A stretch of 64,000 nt of DNA, taken from Aliikangiella sp. G2MR2-5. Its GTDB lineage: Bacteria; Pseudomonadota; Gammaproteobacteria; Enterobacterales; Kangiellaceae. A model generated the notes under the pieces. The model was not told the origin of the DNA. It did not search any database and saw only the letters and a program-made list of their open reading frames with translations. The stretch is from positions 62,001 through 126,000 of the forward strand of contig NZ_JADPQF010000007.1 in the NCBI RefSeq assembly GCF_015687155.1. The letters are read 5' to 3'. The translations under genes were made by a program, and so were the position numbers. Below are positions 43,730-52,566 of the stretch, piece after piece. Every line of letters begins with the position of its first letter. The stretch's first letter is position 1.

Positions 43730-44620
43730 TTAAACAAGTTTCAGCTGCGGATAATGTTCCAACCTTTGTTTACAGTCTCTAAGCGCAGATTTGAAAAATC
43801 CACGCAAATGTTTTTTCAGATGCCTTGCGGCTTTTTTGCCATCAATTCCTTTGAGCTGACAAAACAGAGCGAGCGCATAGGTCGACTCCTCTTCATTCAT
43901 AAATACCTGCCTGAACGGTGCCTGTGCGCCGCCACAACCACCGCAACCACCACTGCGAGGAACTATTGCGCTATTAGCAAATATCACACCGAATCCCATA
44001 AAGATACCAATGAGTTCTCCCGCCATGGGAAGGTAATCCTTTCCTCCGGGAGGAAGCTTTCCTGCGGCACTTATCAGATGGTGAGACAAACCATGAACAA
44101 AATGGGCGATAATACCTTCAGGACTTCTAAGCTGCTGAGAATGATAGGCAAAAATAATCGCCTTTGCTGATGCCGACTCAGTTGATACTTGCTGCATTTT
44201 GGGGTGTGGAAAACTGGAAACCGGCATACTTGAGAAGTGGACAGATTCATCAACCACCGGCAACTGCGGAGAATAGGACTTAAATTCGGCAACAGCGCCT
44301 TTACCGCGCAATTTACCGCTGACGATCAGAGGAGGTTGTTGCGGTAGTTCACACTGAGTTTCGTCAAGTCTAACTAATTCGGTGGGCCAGTGTTCCATTC
44401 CCGCATATGCTTTAACCTGACTGAATATTAAATCCGCCATCCCCTCTACTGAGGTTTCCTTACCCGGGAAATACTCGTTATTTGGGAGAACCAGTACGGC
44501 TTCGTCCAGAAAAACAGTCTTGTCAAACTGTTCCATGGCCCAAGCATAGCTGTCGAAAATCCACAGAATAATATCTTCATCCAACAGCTGTTTTTCGCGA
44601 TTAAAAATACCAAGCATCAA
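43730..44620 (-). CDS. Uncharacterised protein with a gluzincin-like HxxxHH...E arrangement
   Basis: This is a 296-aa soluble protein. Residues AHFVHGLSHHLISAAGKLPP are followed by a Pro-Met-AGELIGIFMGFGVIFANSA stretch. H-x3-HH...E plus 'GFGVxxANSA' resembles predicted zinc-peptidase-like families in which the consensus is HELAH...E, but the HExxH glutamate is Leu/Ser here. A CGGCGG stretch (SGGCGGCGGAQAP) may bind metal or be flexible. Function unknown; catalytic competence doubtful. Confidence 0.7.
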   Translation of the reverse strand: MMLGIFNREKQLLDEDIILWIFDSYAWAMEQFDKTVFLDEAVLVLPNNEYFPGKETSVEGMADLIFSQVKAYAGMEHWPTELVRLDETQCELPQQPPLIVSGKLRGKGAVAEFKSYSPQLPVVDESVHFSSMPVSSFPHPKMQQVSTESASAKAIIFAYHSQQLRSPEGIIAHFVHGLSHHLISAAGKLPPGGKDYLPMAGELIGIFMGFGVIFANSAIVPRSGGCGGCGGAQAPFRQVFMNEEESTYALALFCQLKGIDGKKAARHLKKHLRGFFKSALRDCKQRLEHYPQLKLV

Positions 44621-44702
44621 AATAGATTTGTGTTAACAGAAAACCTATGCAGGATGTTACTACAAAGTTACCTTAAAAAGCAGCATTGTTCATCTGAAAT
44701 AG

Positions 44703-44996
44703 CTATCTGCCTGACTTTGACTTTAGAAAATAGGCGCTAAGAGGACCATCACCATGCATGAAAACCCATTCCTGATAACAGCTCTTACATCGAAACAGGC
44801 TTGTTAACCCATCACTACGAACTAACAATAGCTGTCGCTGTTCCTCATAGTTGCGTAGCCGCTGATAAATACTTTTCGCGTCCGATTCCAAAGCCAATCT
44901 GTGTGACTGCACTTGCTTCAACTCATCACACAGGTGACACTCTGAAGAGACAAAATAATCTGATTTTCCTGAACGATTCATATCTCTATGTCCCAT
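44703..44996 (-). CDS. Small zinc-ribbon-like protein
   Basis: This 97-aa protein has two Cys pairs, CHLCDEL and CKSCYQEW, separated by a charged helix (SHRLALESDAKSIYQRLRNY). The four-Cys arrangement suggests a zinc ribbon. Start 44996 or 44981. No family recognised. Same strand as, and ~80 bp upstream of, the gene at 43730. Confidence 0.6.
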   Translation of the reverse strand: MGHRDMNRSGKSDYFVSSECHLCDELKQVQSHRLALESDAKSIYQRLRNYEEQRQLLLVRSDGLTSLFRCKSCYQEWVFMHGDGPLSAYFLKSKSGR

Positions 44997-45293
44997 CTGT
45001 TCCAGTCCTCTGAATGAATATGCGCTGCAGCTGAAATCTACTCAACAATGTTATCCGATTCATTATAGCTTCTTGATAGGCTACAGAAACCTTCCTTTAC
45101 CACAAATAATCCATTTGAGCCTGTTCAACGAATCTAACTCTGATAAATGCCAAACATAAGCACTATTCAAACTTACGACAACCAAGGAGAACGAAAGGCT
45201 CAGGGTCGGTATTTCCAACGGTTCTTTGCATTCCGTTATTTATTGCAATAGCATTTAAAAATAATCAGCATCCCTTGTCGGAGGAAACTTCTT

Positions 45294-45881
45294 ATGAAAA
45301 AGACTTTTCTGTTGTTACTCATTATCTTGACGGCTGTTGATAAAGCATTTGCTATTACCTGTGGAACGTCTCAACCTTTCACTCGCGAGATTGAATCAAG
45401 TAAAGCAAAGACTAACGAACGTATCGCCCTGGTTAAGGTCAACGATAAAGAGATTGAGTTCCAGGGCAAGATCTACCCCGGCTTTGAATTCGAAATTATT
45501 GACTTTTGGGATGATAAATCTACTGGCAGAGTTGGTGATAAGATAGATACCGGAGAAGGTCTAGTTTTCTACTATTCAAATACTGTCCCGGAATCAACAG
45601 AAGAAGAGCGCCTCAAATCCAAAAGACGTTATTTTCCAACTAACAGTCATTGGTTAATCCGGCTTACAATCAAAGGCTCACATAAAAGCGCCTTCCGTTA
45701 CGAGACTCCGATCTGCGGTTCAATTATTCGATATTTTTCAAATTCAGACACTCTGGAGGGCTTTATATTTGATCCAGAGAAACAAAAAAAATCGGGTAAT
45801 CCGCTCAAAAGAACAGCACAAACAATGAGTGCGAGTAAATTAAAACAGATTATTCTTGAAAAAACTGTCGTTACTGAATAA
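45294..45881 (+). CDS. Secreted protein of unknown function
   Basis: A strong ribosome site (GGAGGAAACTTCTT) precedes the ATG. A signal peptide (MKKTFLLLLIILTAVDKAFA) is followed by a ~170-aa beta-rich domain with TCGTSQPF and TPICGS cysteines (possible disulphide), GRVGDKIDTGEGLVFYYS and NSHWLIRLTIKG. No family recognised. Convergent with the helicase gene, 7 bp between stops. The 297 bp upstream show no other gene. Confidence 0.8.
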   Translation: MKKTFLLLLIILTAVDKAFAITCGTSQPFTREIESSKAKTNERIALVKVNDKEIEFQGKIYPGFEFEIIDFWDDKSTGRVGDKIDTGEGLVFYYSNTVPESTEEERLKSKRRYFPTNSHWLIRLTIKGSHKSAFRYETPICGSIIRYFSNSDTLEGFIFDPEKQKKSGNPLKRTAQTMSASKLKQIILEKTVVTE

Positions 45882-45888
45882 ATCCCAA

Positions 45889-47259
45889 TTATTTTTTGCT
45901 TATTGAGTTTTTATCAACTTGCTTTTTCCTGGATGCAGACCGCTTTTTTGTTTCTGCCTTGATTTTTGCTTTTGCTATTTTTTTCTTATGTGGCTTTTTC
46001 TTTTTTGCCGCAACTAACGGAATATCAGGAAATTTTTGCTCAGGTTTAAATCCAGAGACCCCAATTTTTTTAAGCTTTACTCCGATTAAACTTTGTACTT
46101 TTTTCAACAAATCAATTTCATCCATACTGATCAGAGAAATAGCCTGTCCGGCTTCACCTGCTCGTCCGGTTCGACCTATGCGGTGAACATAATCTTCGGC
46201 AACTTTCGGTAGTTCATAGTTGACCACCAAAGGCATCTGTTCGATATCCAGTCCTCGCGCAGCAACATCCGTCGCAACTAAAGCCTGTACCTTACCTGCT
46301 TTAAATTCTGATAGTGCTCTATTTCTCGCTCCCTGCTTCTTGTCTCCGTGGATAGCGGTAGATTTAATACCCGACTTTTCCAGATCATACGCGAGCTTGT
46401 TTGCTCCCTTTTTAGTTTTTACGAATATTAAAGCTTTTTCCCAACGATGGTGCCCAATCAGATAGCTTAACAAAGCTGTTTTTTGACTTTTCTCAACAGG
46501 ATGAAACCACTGGTCAACCGTACGTGCAGTAGTATTTGCCGGTGTCACTTCGACTTCAAGCGGATGATTTAAGAACTGTTTACTTAGCTGCTTGATGGTT
46601 TCTGAAAATGTGGCAGAAAGTAGAAGCGTCTGCCGACCCTGAGGTAATTTCGCTTTGATGCGCTCTATATCCGGTAGAAATCCCATATCTAACATTCGAT
46701 CAGCTTCGTCCAATACCAGATACTGGAGTTCATCAAATTTAACCGCATTCTTGTCCATTAGATCCAATAAACGACCAGGAGTAGCAATTAACACGCTGGC
46801 TCCTTTACGAAGCTTCATCATTTGCGGATTAATTTTTACTCCGCCATAAACCACTAGCGATCGACATCCTGTATAAAGTCCATATTTCTCAGCATTTTGG
46901 TGTACCTGAAGCGCAAGCTCTCTGGTAGGTACCAATACCAAAGCCTTTACCTGATTCCCTTTCGGCGGCTTGGCGTCACTTAATTGATTAAGAATTGGTA
47001 AAATAAAAGCAGCGGTTTTGCCTGTTCCGGTTTGAGCTGAGGCCATTAGATCATGTCCCGCCTGAATTGCTGGAATAACTTTTAACTGGATTGGTGTCGG
47101 CTTAACATAATTATTTTCAGTTAACGCCCGCAGAAGCTCTCTTTTTAGTAGCAAACTGGAGAATTCTTGTTTTGGTGAACTATTATCTGTCGCCTGTTGC
47201 TGAACTAGCTCATTATTTTCGGCAGATATTTTACCGCTATCAGCATCGATTTTTGTCAT
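45889..47259 (-). CDS. DEAD-box ATP-dependent RNA helicase (RhlE-like)
   Basis: The complete helicase core is present: PTPIQLKVIPAIQAG (Q motif), ASAQTGTGKTAAF (I), VPTRELALQ (Ia), TPGRLLDLM (Ib), VLDEADRML (II, DEAD), LLSATFS (III), ALIFVKTKKGAN (IV), ALVATDVAARGLDIE (V), YVHRIGRTGRAG (VI). The C-terminal ~60 residues are Lys-rich, typical of RNA-binding tails. It unwinds RNA in ribosome assembly or cold adaptation. ~90 extra N-terminal Gln/Ser residues are not present; length fits RhlE. Confidence 0.95.
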   Translation of the reverse strand: MTKIDADSGKISAENNELVQQQATDNSSPKQEFSSLLLKRELLRALTENNYVKPTPIQLKVIPAIQAGHDLMASAQTGTGKTAAFILPILNQLSDAKPPKGNQVKALVLVPTRELALQVHQNAEKYGLYTGCRSLVVYGGVKINPQMMKLRKGASVLIATPGRLLDLMDKNAVKFDELQYLVLDEADRMLDMGFLPDIERIKAKLPQGRQTLLLSATFSETIKQLSKQFLNHPLEVEVTPANTTARTVDQWFHPVEKSQKTALLSYLIGHHRWEKALIFVKTKKGANKLAYDLEKSGIKSTAIHGDKKQGARNRALSEFKAGKVQALVATDVAARGLDIEQMPLVVNYELPKVAEDYVHRIGRTGRAGEAGQAISLISMDEIDLLKKVQSLIGVKLKKIGVSGFKPEQKFPDIPLVAAKKKKPHKKKIAKAKIKAETKKRSASRKKQVDKNSISKK

Positions 47260-47389
47260 GGAATGTACTATCTCGGATTGGCCTCTTCTTAGTTAAGGGT
47301 CGTAGTTAAGAGGTTATAGTAAAGGTTATTGACCGGTATAATATCGGTTCCCGTCGACATTGGCGATAAATTATCGAATTAATAAACAA

Positions 47390-48610
47390 CTAAAATTCGT
47401 CAACAAAAGCTTTCCACTCCTTCTCGCTACGACTCTGAGGAAACGGTTGCGGAGCAATAGGCACCTTGGAAAACCATACGCTGCGAAGTTGCTTGTTCTT
47501 GTCAATTTGAGCGATATGAATTGGCTTCCAGGTATGATGCGTATTTTTCTCAACGTATATCATGCCACCAGGCCCCTGAATAGATATATCACTGGTATAT
47601 TTTAATACCTCTTCCACTTCAGAAGTTCTCGCCATTCTTACGGCTTTTGCCCATAAATGCACTCCCAAATAGGCCGTAACCATCGGATTACCGATCCTGC
47701 TCATCGCTCCATATTTTTCAGTGAATCTCTTTTTGAACTCCTGATTAATATGGTTATTGGAATCTGATAAATAATTCCACACTAGAAAATCTCCATCCAT
47801 ATCAACATCAGCAAACAGGGATAGCTCATCTTCAGCAATGGAAAATGAGAAAGTCGGCACTGACTTTGGATAAATATTACTTTCTCTAAGAGCTTTGAAA
47901 AAGCTTAAATTGCTGTCACCATTAATAGTATTGAAAATAGCATCTGGCATAACTCGACGAATATCCTCAACAACCGAAGAAAAATTCTTTTCGCCTAAGG
48001 GCACATAAGACTCACCAACAATTTCTCCTCTCCATTTTTCTACTTGATCTTTTATCACTTGATTGGTTGCTCGAGGATAAATATAATCCGATCCAATAAG
48101 ATAGATTCGCTTGCCAATTTCACTAAATGTCCACTCTAAGGCAGGCAATACTTGTTGATTGGGAACCTCTCCAAGATAAATAACATTTTTTGATAGCTCC
48201 ATACCTTCATACTGTAATGGGTAGTAAAGTAAATGGTTGTTTTTCTCTATAACAGGTAGAACAGCCTTGCGGCAACTCGAAGTCCAACAACCAAAAATAG
48301 CCTCTACCTCGTCTTTCTCAATTAGCGCTTTTGCAATTTCGGTAAATATCCTTGGGCTAGACTCGCCATCGCGCACAACGGCCTTTATTTTTCTTCCCAT
48401 TAAACCACCTTGTTGATTGATTTCATCAACAGCGAGCAGCACAGCGTCCACAACGCCTTTTTCACTAACAGCCATGGTTCCACTTAAAGAGTGCATTACT
48501 CCTATCTTTATTGCCGGTCTATGGAAATAACTAACAATAATAAAGATTAAAGAAATCATTACTACTGCGATTAACAGAAAAAACAGACCTTGCTTGATAT
48601 TGCTTTTCAT
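47390..48610 (-). CDS. UrtA-like periplasmic binding protein with N-terminal membrane anchor
   Basis: ATG 48610 lies 2 nt past the stop of the upstream channel gene, so translation is probably coupled. The N-terminal helix (LFFLLIAVVMISLIFIIVSY) lacks a cleavage or lipobox motif, so it is likely an anchor. The body matches the urea/amide-binding UrtA/FmdD branch: IKIGVMHSLSGTMAVSEKGV, QQGGLMGRKIKAVVRDGESS, AIFGCWTSSCRKAVLPVIEK, HLLYYPLQYEGMELS, GSDYIYPRATNQVIKD. No urtBCDE genes follow. I infer that it is the ligand-binding partner of the channel. Confidence 0.88.
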   Translation of the reverse strand: MKSNIKQGLFFLLIAVVMISLIFIIVSYFHRPAIKIGVMHSLSGTMAVSEKGVVDAVLLAVDEINQQGGLMGRKIKAVVRDGESSPRIFTEIAKALIEKDEVEAIFGCWTSSCRKAVLPVIEKNNHLLYYPLQYEGMELSKNVIYLGEVPNQQVLPALEWTFSEIGKRIYLIGSDYIYPRATNQVIKDQVEKWRGEIVGESYVPLGEKNFSSVVEDIRRVMPDAIFNTINGDSNLSFFKALRESNIYPKSVPTFSFSIAEDELSLFADVDMDGDFLVWNYLSDSNNHINQEFKKRFTEKYGAMSRIGNPMVTAYLGVHLWAKAVRMARTSEVEEVLKYTSDISIQGPGGMIYVEKNTHHTWKPIHIAQIDKNKQLRSVWFSKVPIAPQPFPQSRSEKEWKAFVDEF

Positions 48611-48612
48611 TT

Positions 48613-50832
48613 TTAATAGAACACCCAAATGGTTACAAAAAACAACACTGAGGACAATGCCGGCCAGTAAAGTGTTTTCGAAATAAAATTTTCATCTCTA
48701 CCTTGAATAGCTTCATGCTTGGCAATATAAATGGAGCTGACGGCTACATATAAAAGCATGACGTAGATAACGAAATAGAAGTATTCAAAATACATGATTC
48801 TTGATGACTCAAGAGACTGTCTTAGTTCAGAATGATTTATACCCACAACAAAAAATAGTGCGGACAATCCAATAACAACATTGCTAGCGGAAAATCCAAG
48901 CCAATCCGCAGCCTTGCTTGATTTGGTACTAATCAATACGATCAAGAACATGATGATCAAGATTAGTAGAACCGGAATAATACGAGAAACAAATGGTGTT
49001 AAAAATTCACGTCGAATTTTGACGTTGTATAACAGCTCAGGTTTATTGATCAAGCCATTAGCTCTTTTACTACCAAAATTAGTGCTAAATTTTTCGTTGT
49101 GAAAGCTAAACCAGCTTTCTTCCATTTTCCAGCCAGGCAATACAAAGCCATCTTGCACACCGGGAGTCAATTCGGGGTTTGGTAGAAAGTATGACTCAAG
49201 ATCAGGTATCAGAATTACATGCTTTTTAAAATCCTGGTGCCACATCCGCAACCAGACTTGCTGAGAATCGAGGGGATAGAGCGAATAGTCAAACTCTTGC
49301 CTAAGCGTCGCAAACACATACCAGCCGATGAGTTCTTCGCAGTCATAATCTTCAATTTTTTTCAGACTACAAGCTGGATCCGATGGATCTGCTAACTCTC
49401 GATAAACCTGCTGCATCAAAGGCGTTTCCGCCTCAGGAAATACCAACCCGCGTGAAACACCTTTGTGCTCTCCTTTTTTATAGTGCTGCCAGACATATCC
49501 TGATATTTTTACATTGTTAGCACCTTGAAATTCGATCGACTGCAGGTAAACACCCGTTTTTACAAATCTCGGCTGCTCGATAAAACGCTCATTCGCCGTC
49601 TGCTTTTGACGATTGGTGAAATCATTAAGTACATTGCCACTCATTACTTTTATCTCGTCAACACTTTCTTGAAGCGGATAATATTCAGCTACAGTCCAGA
49701 ATCCACCTACACCGGCAAAAATGATTAGCGATGCTAATATTGAAGCAAAGAGCGAATGTTTTAATGGCGCGGAAAAACTGAAAAATATGACGATAATTGA
49801 CAATACCAACCAGGTAGTTAACAGGAAGATAAGAAGGAACCATTGACGACGCAAGTTATCTTCATCCAAAGTTCTCTCCTGGTCGACAATAACCACCGCA
49901 GCCCAACCAAGTCCGGCCATAGGCTGGTAGATCATCCAGGATTTCTCCTGCGTCATTGGATTAATATGTGAAACATACCCTTTCTCTCCGGCAACCGCGT
50001 GAATAGCCATTGAGTTCAAGGTACTATCTTCGGCTTGCCACGCAGACTCGAAGATAGTACCGCCGGTAAGTATTAACTCTTCGTCGGGGTGAACTATATA
50101 GCGTCCCTGACGGGAAAGAACGAAATAATAGGCAATAGTCTCATGTTCAAACTGAATCAGTTTTTTGAGTTTGTCTATCGAAAGATTGCCAAAAATAACG
50201 CCACTCGGTGCATCCCTGTCCTTGTCTTTTCCTGGCAACCAGAAGGGGATACCAAACTCAGTAATCAAACGCTTGCTTGCTTGTCCGTAGAATGGTTCAG
50301 ACCAGGTATTTCCTTCTAAAAGAGGCTTGCGATACCAGGTATATTCAAATTGAGTGTAGTCATATTTGATTGGTCGTTCTACAACAGTATTATCATCCTC
50401 AATAACAAAATAGCGAGAAAATAGCCGGGGACTGTCGGGACTAGATTTTGGCTCAAATGCCAGACCTAATCCATACATCCAGGCATTCTCTTTCAAATCC
50501 TTTTGAAGTCGCTCCTCTATTTTATCGATATCCAGTCTTCCACTAGCAATATCTTGTGATATCTGTTCCACCACTGGCTCGACCTTTCTGACCAGCTTTT
50601 CTATCTCCAGGGTTTTGTCACCAATGCTTTTGGTAATCGCATCCAGAACTTGCTGAGCGTTATTGTGGTTTTCAGTAATGACTTTGAAATATATTCCCAT
50701 GCTCATGATAGTAAGTAAAATCAAAAGCAATAAACTGATATTTCTAACTCGAATAGCTATCCGTTCTGACAGTTTTTTTTCATTATTTTCAGCATGAAGA
50801 ATTTGATTTTTTCCTGCCTCAATTTCGTACAT
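48613..50832 (-). CDS. Cache-domain fused pentameric ligand-gated ion channel (GLIC-like)
   Basis: Residue numbers count from the open frame at 50913; the likely start ATG 50832 (AGGGA upstream) is residue 28. TM ~59-77; dCache ~80-345 (WYRKPLLEGNTWSEPFYGQ); TM ~357-380 and ~385-405; pLGIC extracellular domain ~440-635 with Pro-loop YPLDSQQVWLRMW (546-558), FVLPGWKMEESWFSF and YNVKIRREF before M1; four helices M1 641-661, M2 670-692, M3 708-730, M4 746-766. These align by eye with GLIC (YPFDSQTLHIYL, FLTGWDIESF, RISRQYF). No Cys-loop pair, as in prokaryotic members. The ligand is unknown. Confidence 0.88.
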   Translation of the reverse strand: MYEIEAGKNQILHAENNEKKLSERIAIRVRNISLLLLILLTIMSMGIYFKVITENHNNAQQVLDAITKSIGDKTLEIEKLVRKVEPVVEQISQDIASGRLDIDKIEERLQKDLKENAWMYGLGLAFEPKSSPDSPRLFSRYFVIEDDNTVVERPIKYDYTQFEYTWYRKPLLEGNTWSEPFYGQASKRLITEFGIPFWLPGKDKDRDAPSGVIFGNLSIDKLKKLIQFEHETIAYYFVLSRQGRYIVHPDEELILTGGTIFESAWQAEDSTLNSMAIHAVAGEKGYVSHINPMTQEKSWMIYQPMAGLGWAAVVIVDQERTLDEDNLRRQWFLLIFLLTTWLVLSIIVIFFSFSAPLKHSLFASILASLIIFAGVGGFWTVAEYYPLQESVDEIKVMSGNVLNDFTNRQKQTANERFIEQPRFVKTGVYLQSIEFQGANNVKISGYVWQHYKKGEHKGVSRGLVFPEAETPLMQQVYRELADPSDPACSLKKIEDYDCEELIGWYVFATLRQEFDYSLYPLDSQQVWLRMWHQDFKKHVILIPDLESYFLPNPELTPGVQDGFVLPGWKMEESWFSFHNEKFSTNFGSKRANGLINKPELLYNVKIRREFLTPFVSRIIPVLLILIIMFLIVLISTKSSKAADWLGFSASNVVIGLSALFFVVGINHSELRQSLESSRIMYFEYFYFVIYVMLLYVAVSSIYIAKHEAIQGRDENFISKTLYWPALSSVLFFVTIWVFY

Positions 50833-51035
50833 GTCAAGATTTCCCTTCGCGACTATTTCCGCCGACAAGAAACAGAAGATTCCATGTAAATGAATATAGT
50901 CAACTCCAGTCAATTGGGATAGGCGATTAGTTGGAATTTAAGCTCGAGGTTGCTAAAAGTGTTAAAAAATCTCGAAAAGAGAGGTAAATCCAAAGCTATG
51001 TGACATAGATACACCCCAACCCCAACAAAAATACT

Positions 51036-51083
51036 TACAAGTACTTGTACAAATTCGTCACTCAGGATAATATATACAAGTAC
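51036..51083. promoter_or_regulatory. Candidate MarR operators between channel operon and MarR-CPBP genes
   Basis: TACAAGTACTTGTA is a perfect 14-bp palindrome (51036-51049). A half copy, TACAAGTAC, recurs at 51075-51083, 34 bp before the MarR start. The placement could let the MarR protein act on both divergent operons. Confidence 0.5.
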
Positions 51084-51116
51084 CTGCATATATAGACAAG
51101 CGGAAATATTCAAAAC

Positions 51117-51632
51117 ATGCACAATAGTAAGATAGATATTGCCCCCTCCGATAATGATTACCTTGATACTCTTGGAAGCCCCTACCTGGCTCATTTTGCA
51201 CGCAGGCTGGCGGATCTCATTATCGAACAGGGGACAACAATACTGCTCGAAAAGGGAATGGTTACTCCGTCAACAGCTTTGTCCACTGTTTTCTATCTGG
51301 ACAACAATCAGAATGTTACTGTCGCTTGTCTTGCTAATGCTTTAAGTGTGAGCCACCAAATGGCAACTCAAAGAATTAACTCTTTGATAAAGCTAGGTCT
51401 GGTAACAAAAGGCTCATCGGATAAAGATAAGAGGGCCAAATATGTAGTGCTTACCAGAAAAGGAAAAGAAGAAGTAAAACAGCTCATTCCATTTGTCCAG
51501 AACCTGGCTCGTGCTTTTGAAGAGCTGGAATCAGATCTAGAGTGTCAGCTCACTCAGGTGATCAGGGATGCTGAGAAATCCTTGCTTGAAACCCCCTTAA
51601 AAGAGCGCCTCTCAAATTTATCAGGACATTAA
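51117..51632 (+). CDS. MarR family transcriptional regulator
   Basis: The 171-aa winged helix protein has TVACLANALSVSHQMATQRI (recognition region), then KGSSDKDKRAKYVVLTRKGK (wing) and a helical C-terminus. It is first gene of an operon with the CPBP protease (2-bp gap) and divergent from the Cache/channel operon. Palindromes in its promoter suggest autorepression. Confidence 0.9.
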   Translation: MHNSKIDIAPSDNDYLDTLGSPYLAHFARRLADLIIEQGTTILLEKGMVTPSTALSTVFYLDNNQNVTVACLANALSVSHQMATQRINSLIKLGLVTKGSSDKDKRAKYVVLTRKGKEEVKQLIPFVQNLARAFEELESDLECQLTQVIRDAEKSLLETPLKERLSNLSGH

Positions 51633-51633
51633 C

Positions 51634-52359
51634 ATGACCACTCCGGTGAACACTCAAATCAATAAAAAAGCACTCTTTCTGGATCTGTTCCTGATCCTGG
51701 CAACGTTATTTGCCATCAAGTACTTTTTGCTGCAATTTTCTTCAACATGGACCTTTGCTGGACCTGTCTCGCTTATAGTAGCGCTCACAATCGCTAGCTG
51801 GCGCCTTAAATCGAGAAGTCAATTATGGTCAGAGCTTGGCTTTGCTCATACACAATCCCATATAAAGTTGTTGTTATGGACGGTCGGTGCATTAGTAGTA
51901 ACTATCGTAACAGGCGTAATAGCCGGAGCAATAGCTAACGGCCTGCTATCGCCTCAAGTTGTCAATGAGCAAACAATCAATTTTACTCAAAACCGGTTTG
52001 CAGATGTTCCCGGCAACCTGCCTGTTTACCTATATTGGCTTTTAGTATCCTGGATTATCGGCGGTTTCACCGAGGAACTATTATTTCGCGGATATCTGTT
52101 AAATCGGTTTGAAAGTATTTTCACTGGGCTGCCAGCTAAAACGACACTCGCAATCATCGCTCAAGCGGTAATTTTTGGTCAACAGCATATGTATTATCAG
52201 GGCATAACAGGGATGGTGGAAACAGGACTTATCGGCATAGTTTCAGGTACTATTTATATCCTGTGTGGCAGACGTTTGTGGCCTTTGATTATTTCTCACG
52301 GTCTGGCTAATACTCTCGGAATGACCATGATTTATCTGGGGAACGTACCTGCGGCATAG
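51634..52359 (+). CDS. CPBP family intramembrane glutamic metalloprotease
   Basis: The 241-aa protein has six to eight TM helices. The Abi/CPBP motifs are GFTEELLFRGYLL (Glu147-Glu148, x3, Arg), FGQQHMYYQG (His) and LIISHGLANTLG (His). The family (Rce1-like) cleaves membrane substrates or protects against peptides; the substrate is unknown. Coupled to the MarR gene. Confidence 0.9.
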   Translation: MTTPVNTQINKKALFLDLFLILATLFAIKYFLLQFSSTWTFAGPVSLIVALTIASWRLKSRSQLWSELGFAHTQSHIKLLLWTVGALVVTIVTGVIAGAIANGLLSPQVVNEQTINFTQNRFADVPGNLPVYLYWLLVSWIIGGFTEELLFRGYLLNRFESIFTGLPAKTTLAIIAQAVIFGQQHMYYQGITGMVETGLIGIVSGTIYILCGRRLWPLIISHGLANTLGMTMIYLGNVPAA

Positions 52360-52566
52360 TAGTAGCCATTAAAGTCCATCGTCATTGCCTGCCGTTACTC
52401 CTGCTAACGGTAGAAGAGTATTAACCTATTCCAGCGGTAATGCATCTACTGATACACACATATATTTACAAATTCAAAACAACCAAATCTTACTTTCTGT
52501 CGTCTTAATACTCTTTAAAACTCTATTTTTACCCGTTCGAGTTGTTCAATCTTTTAGAGGCAGACC

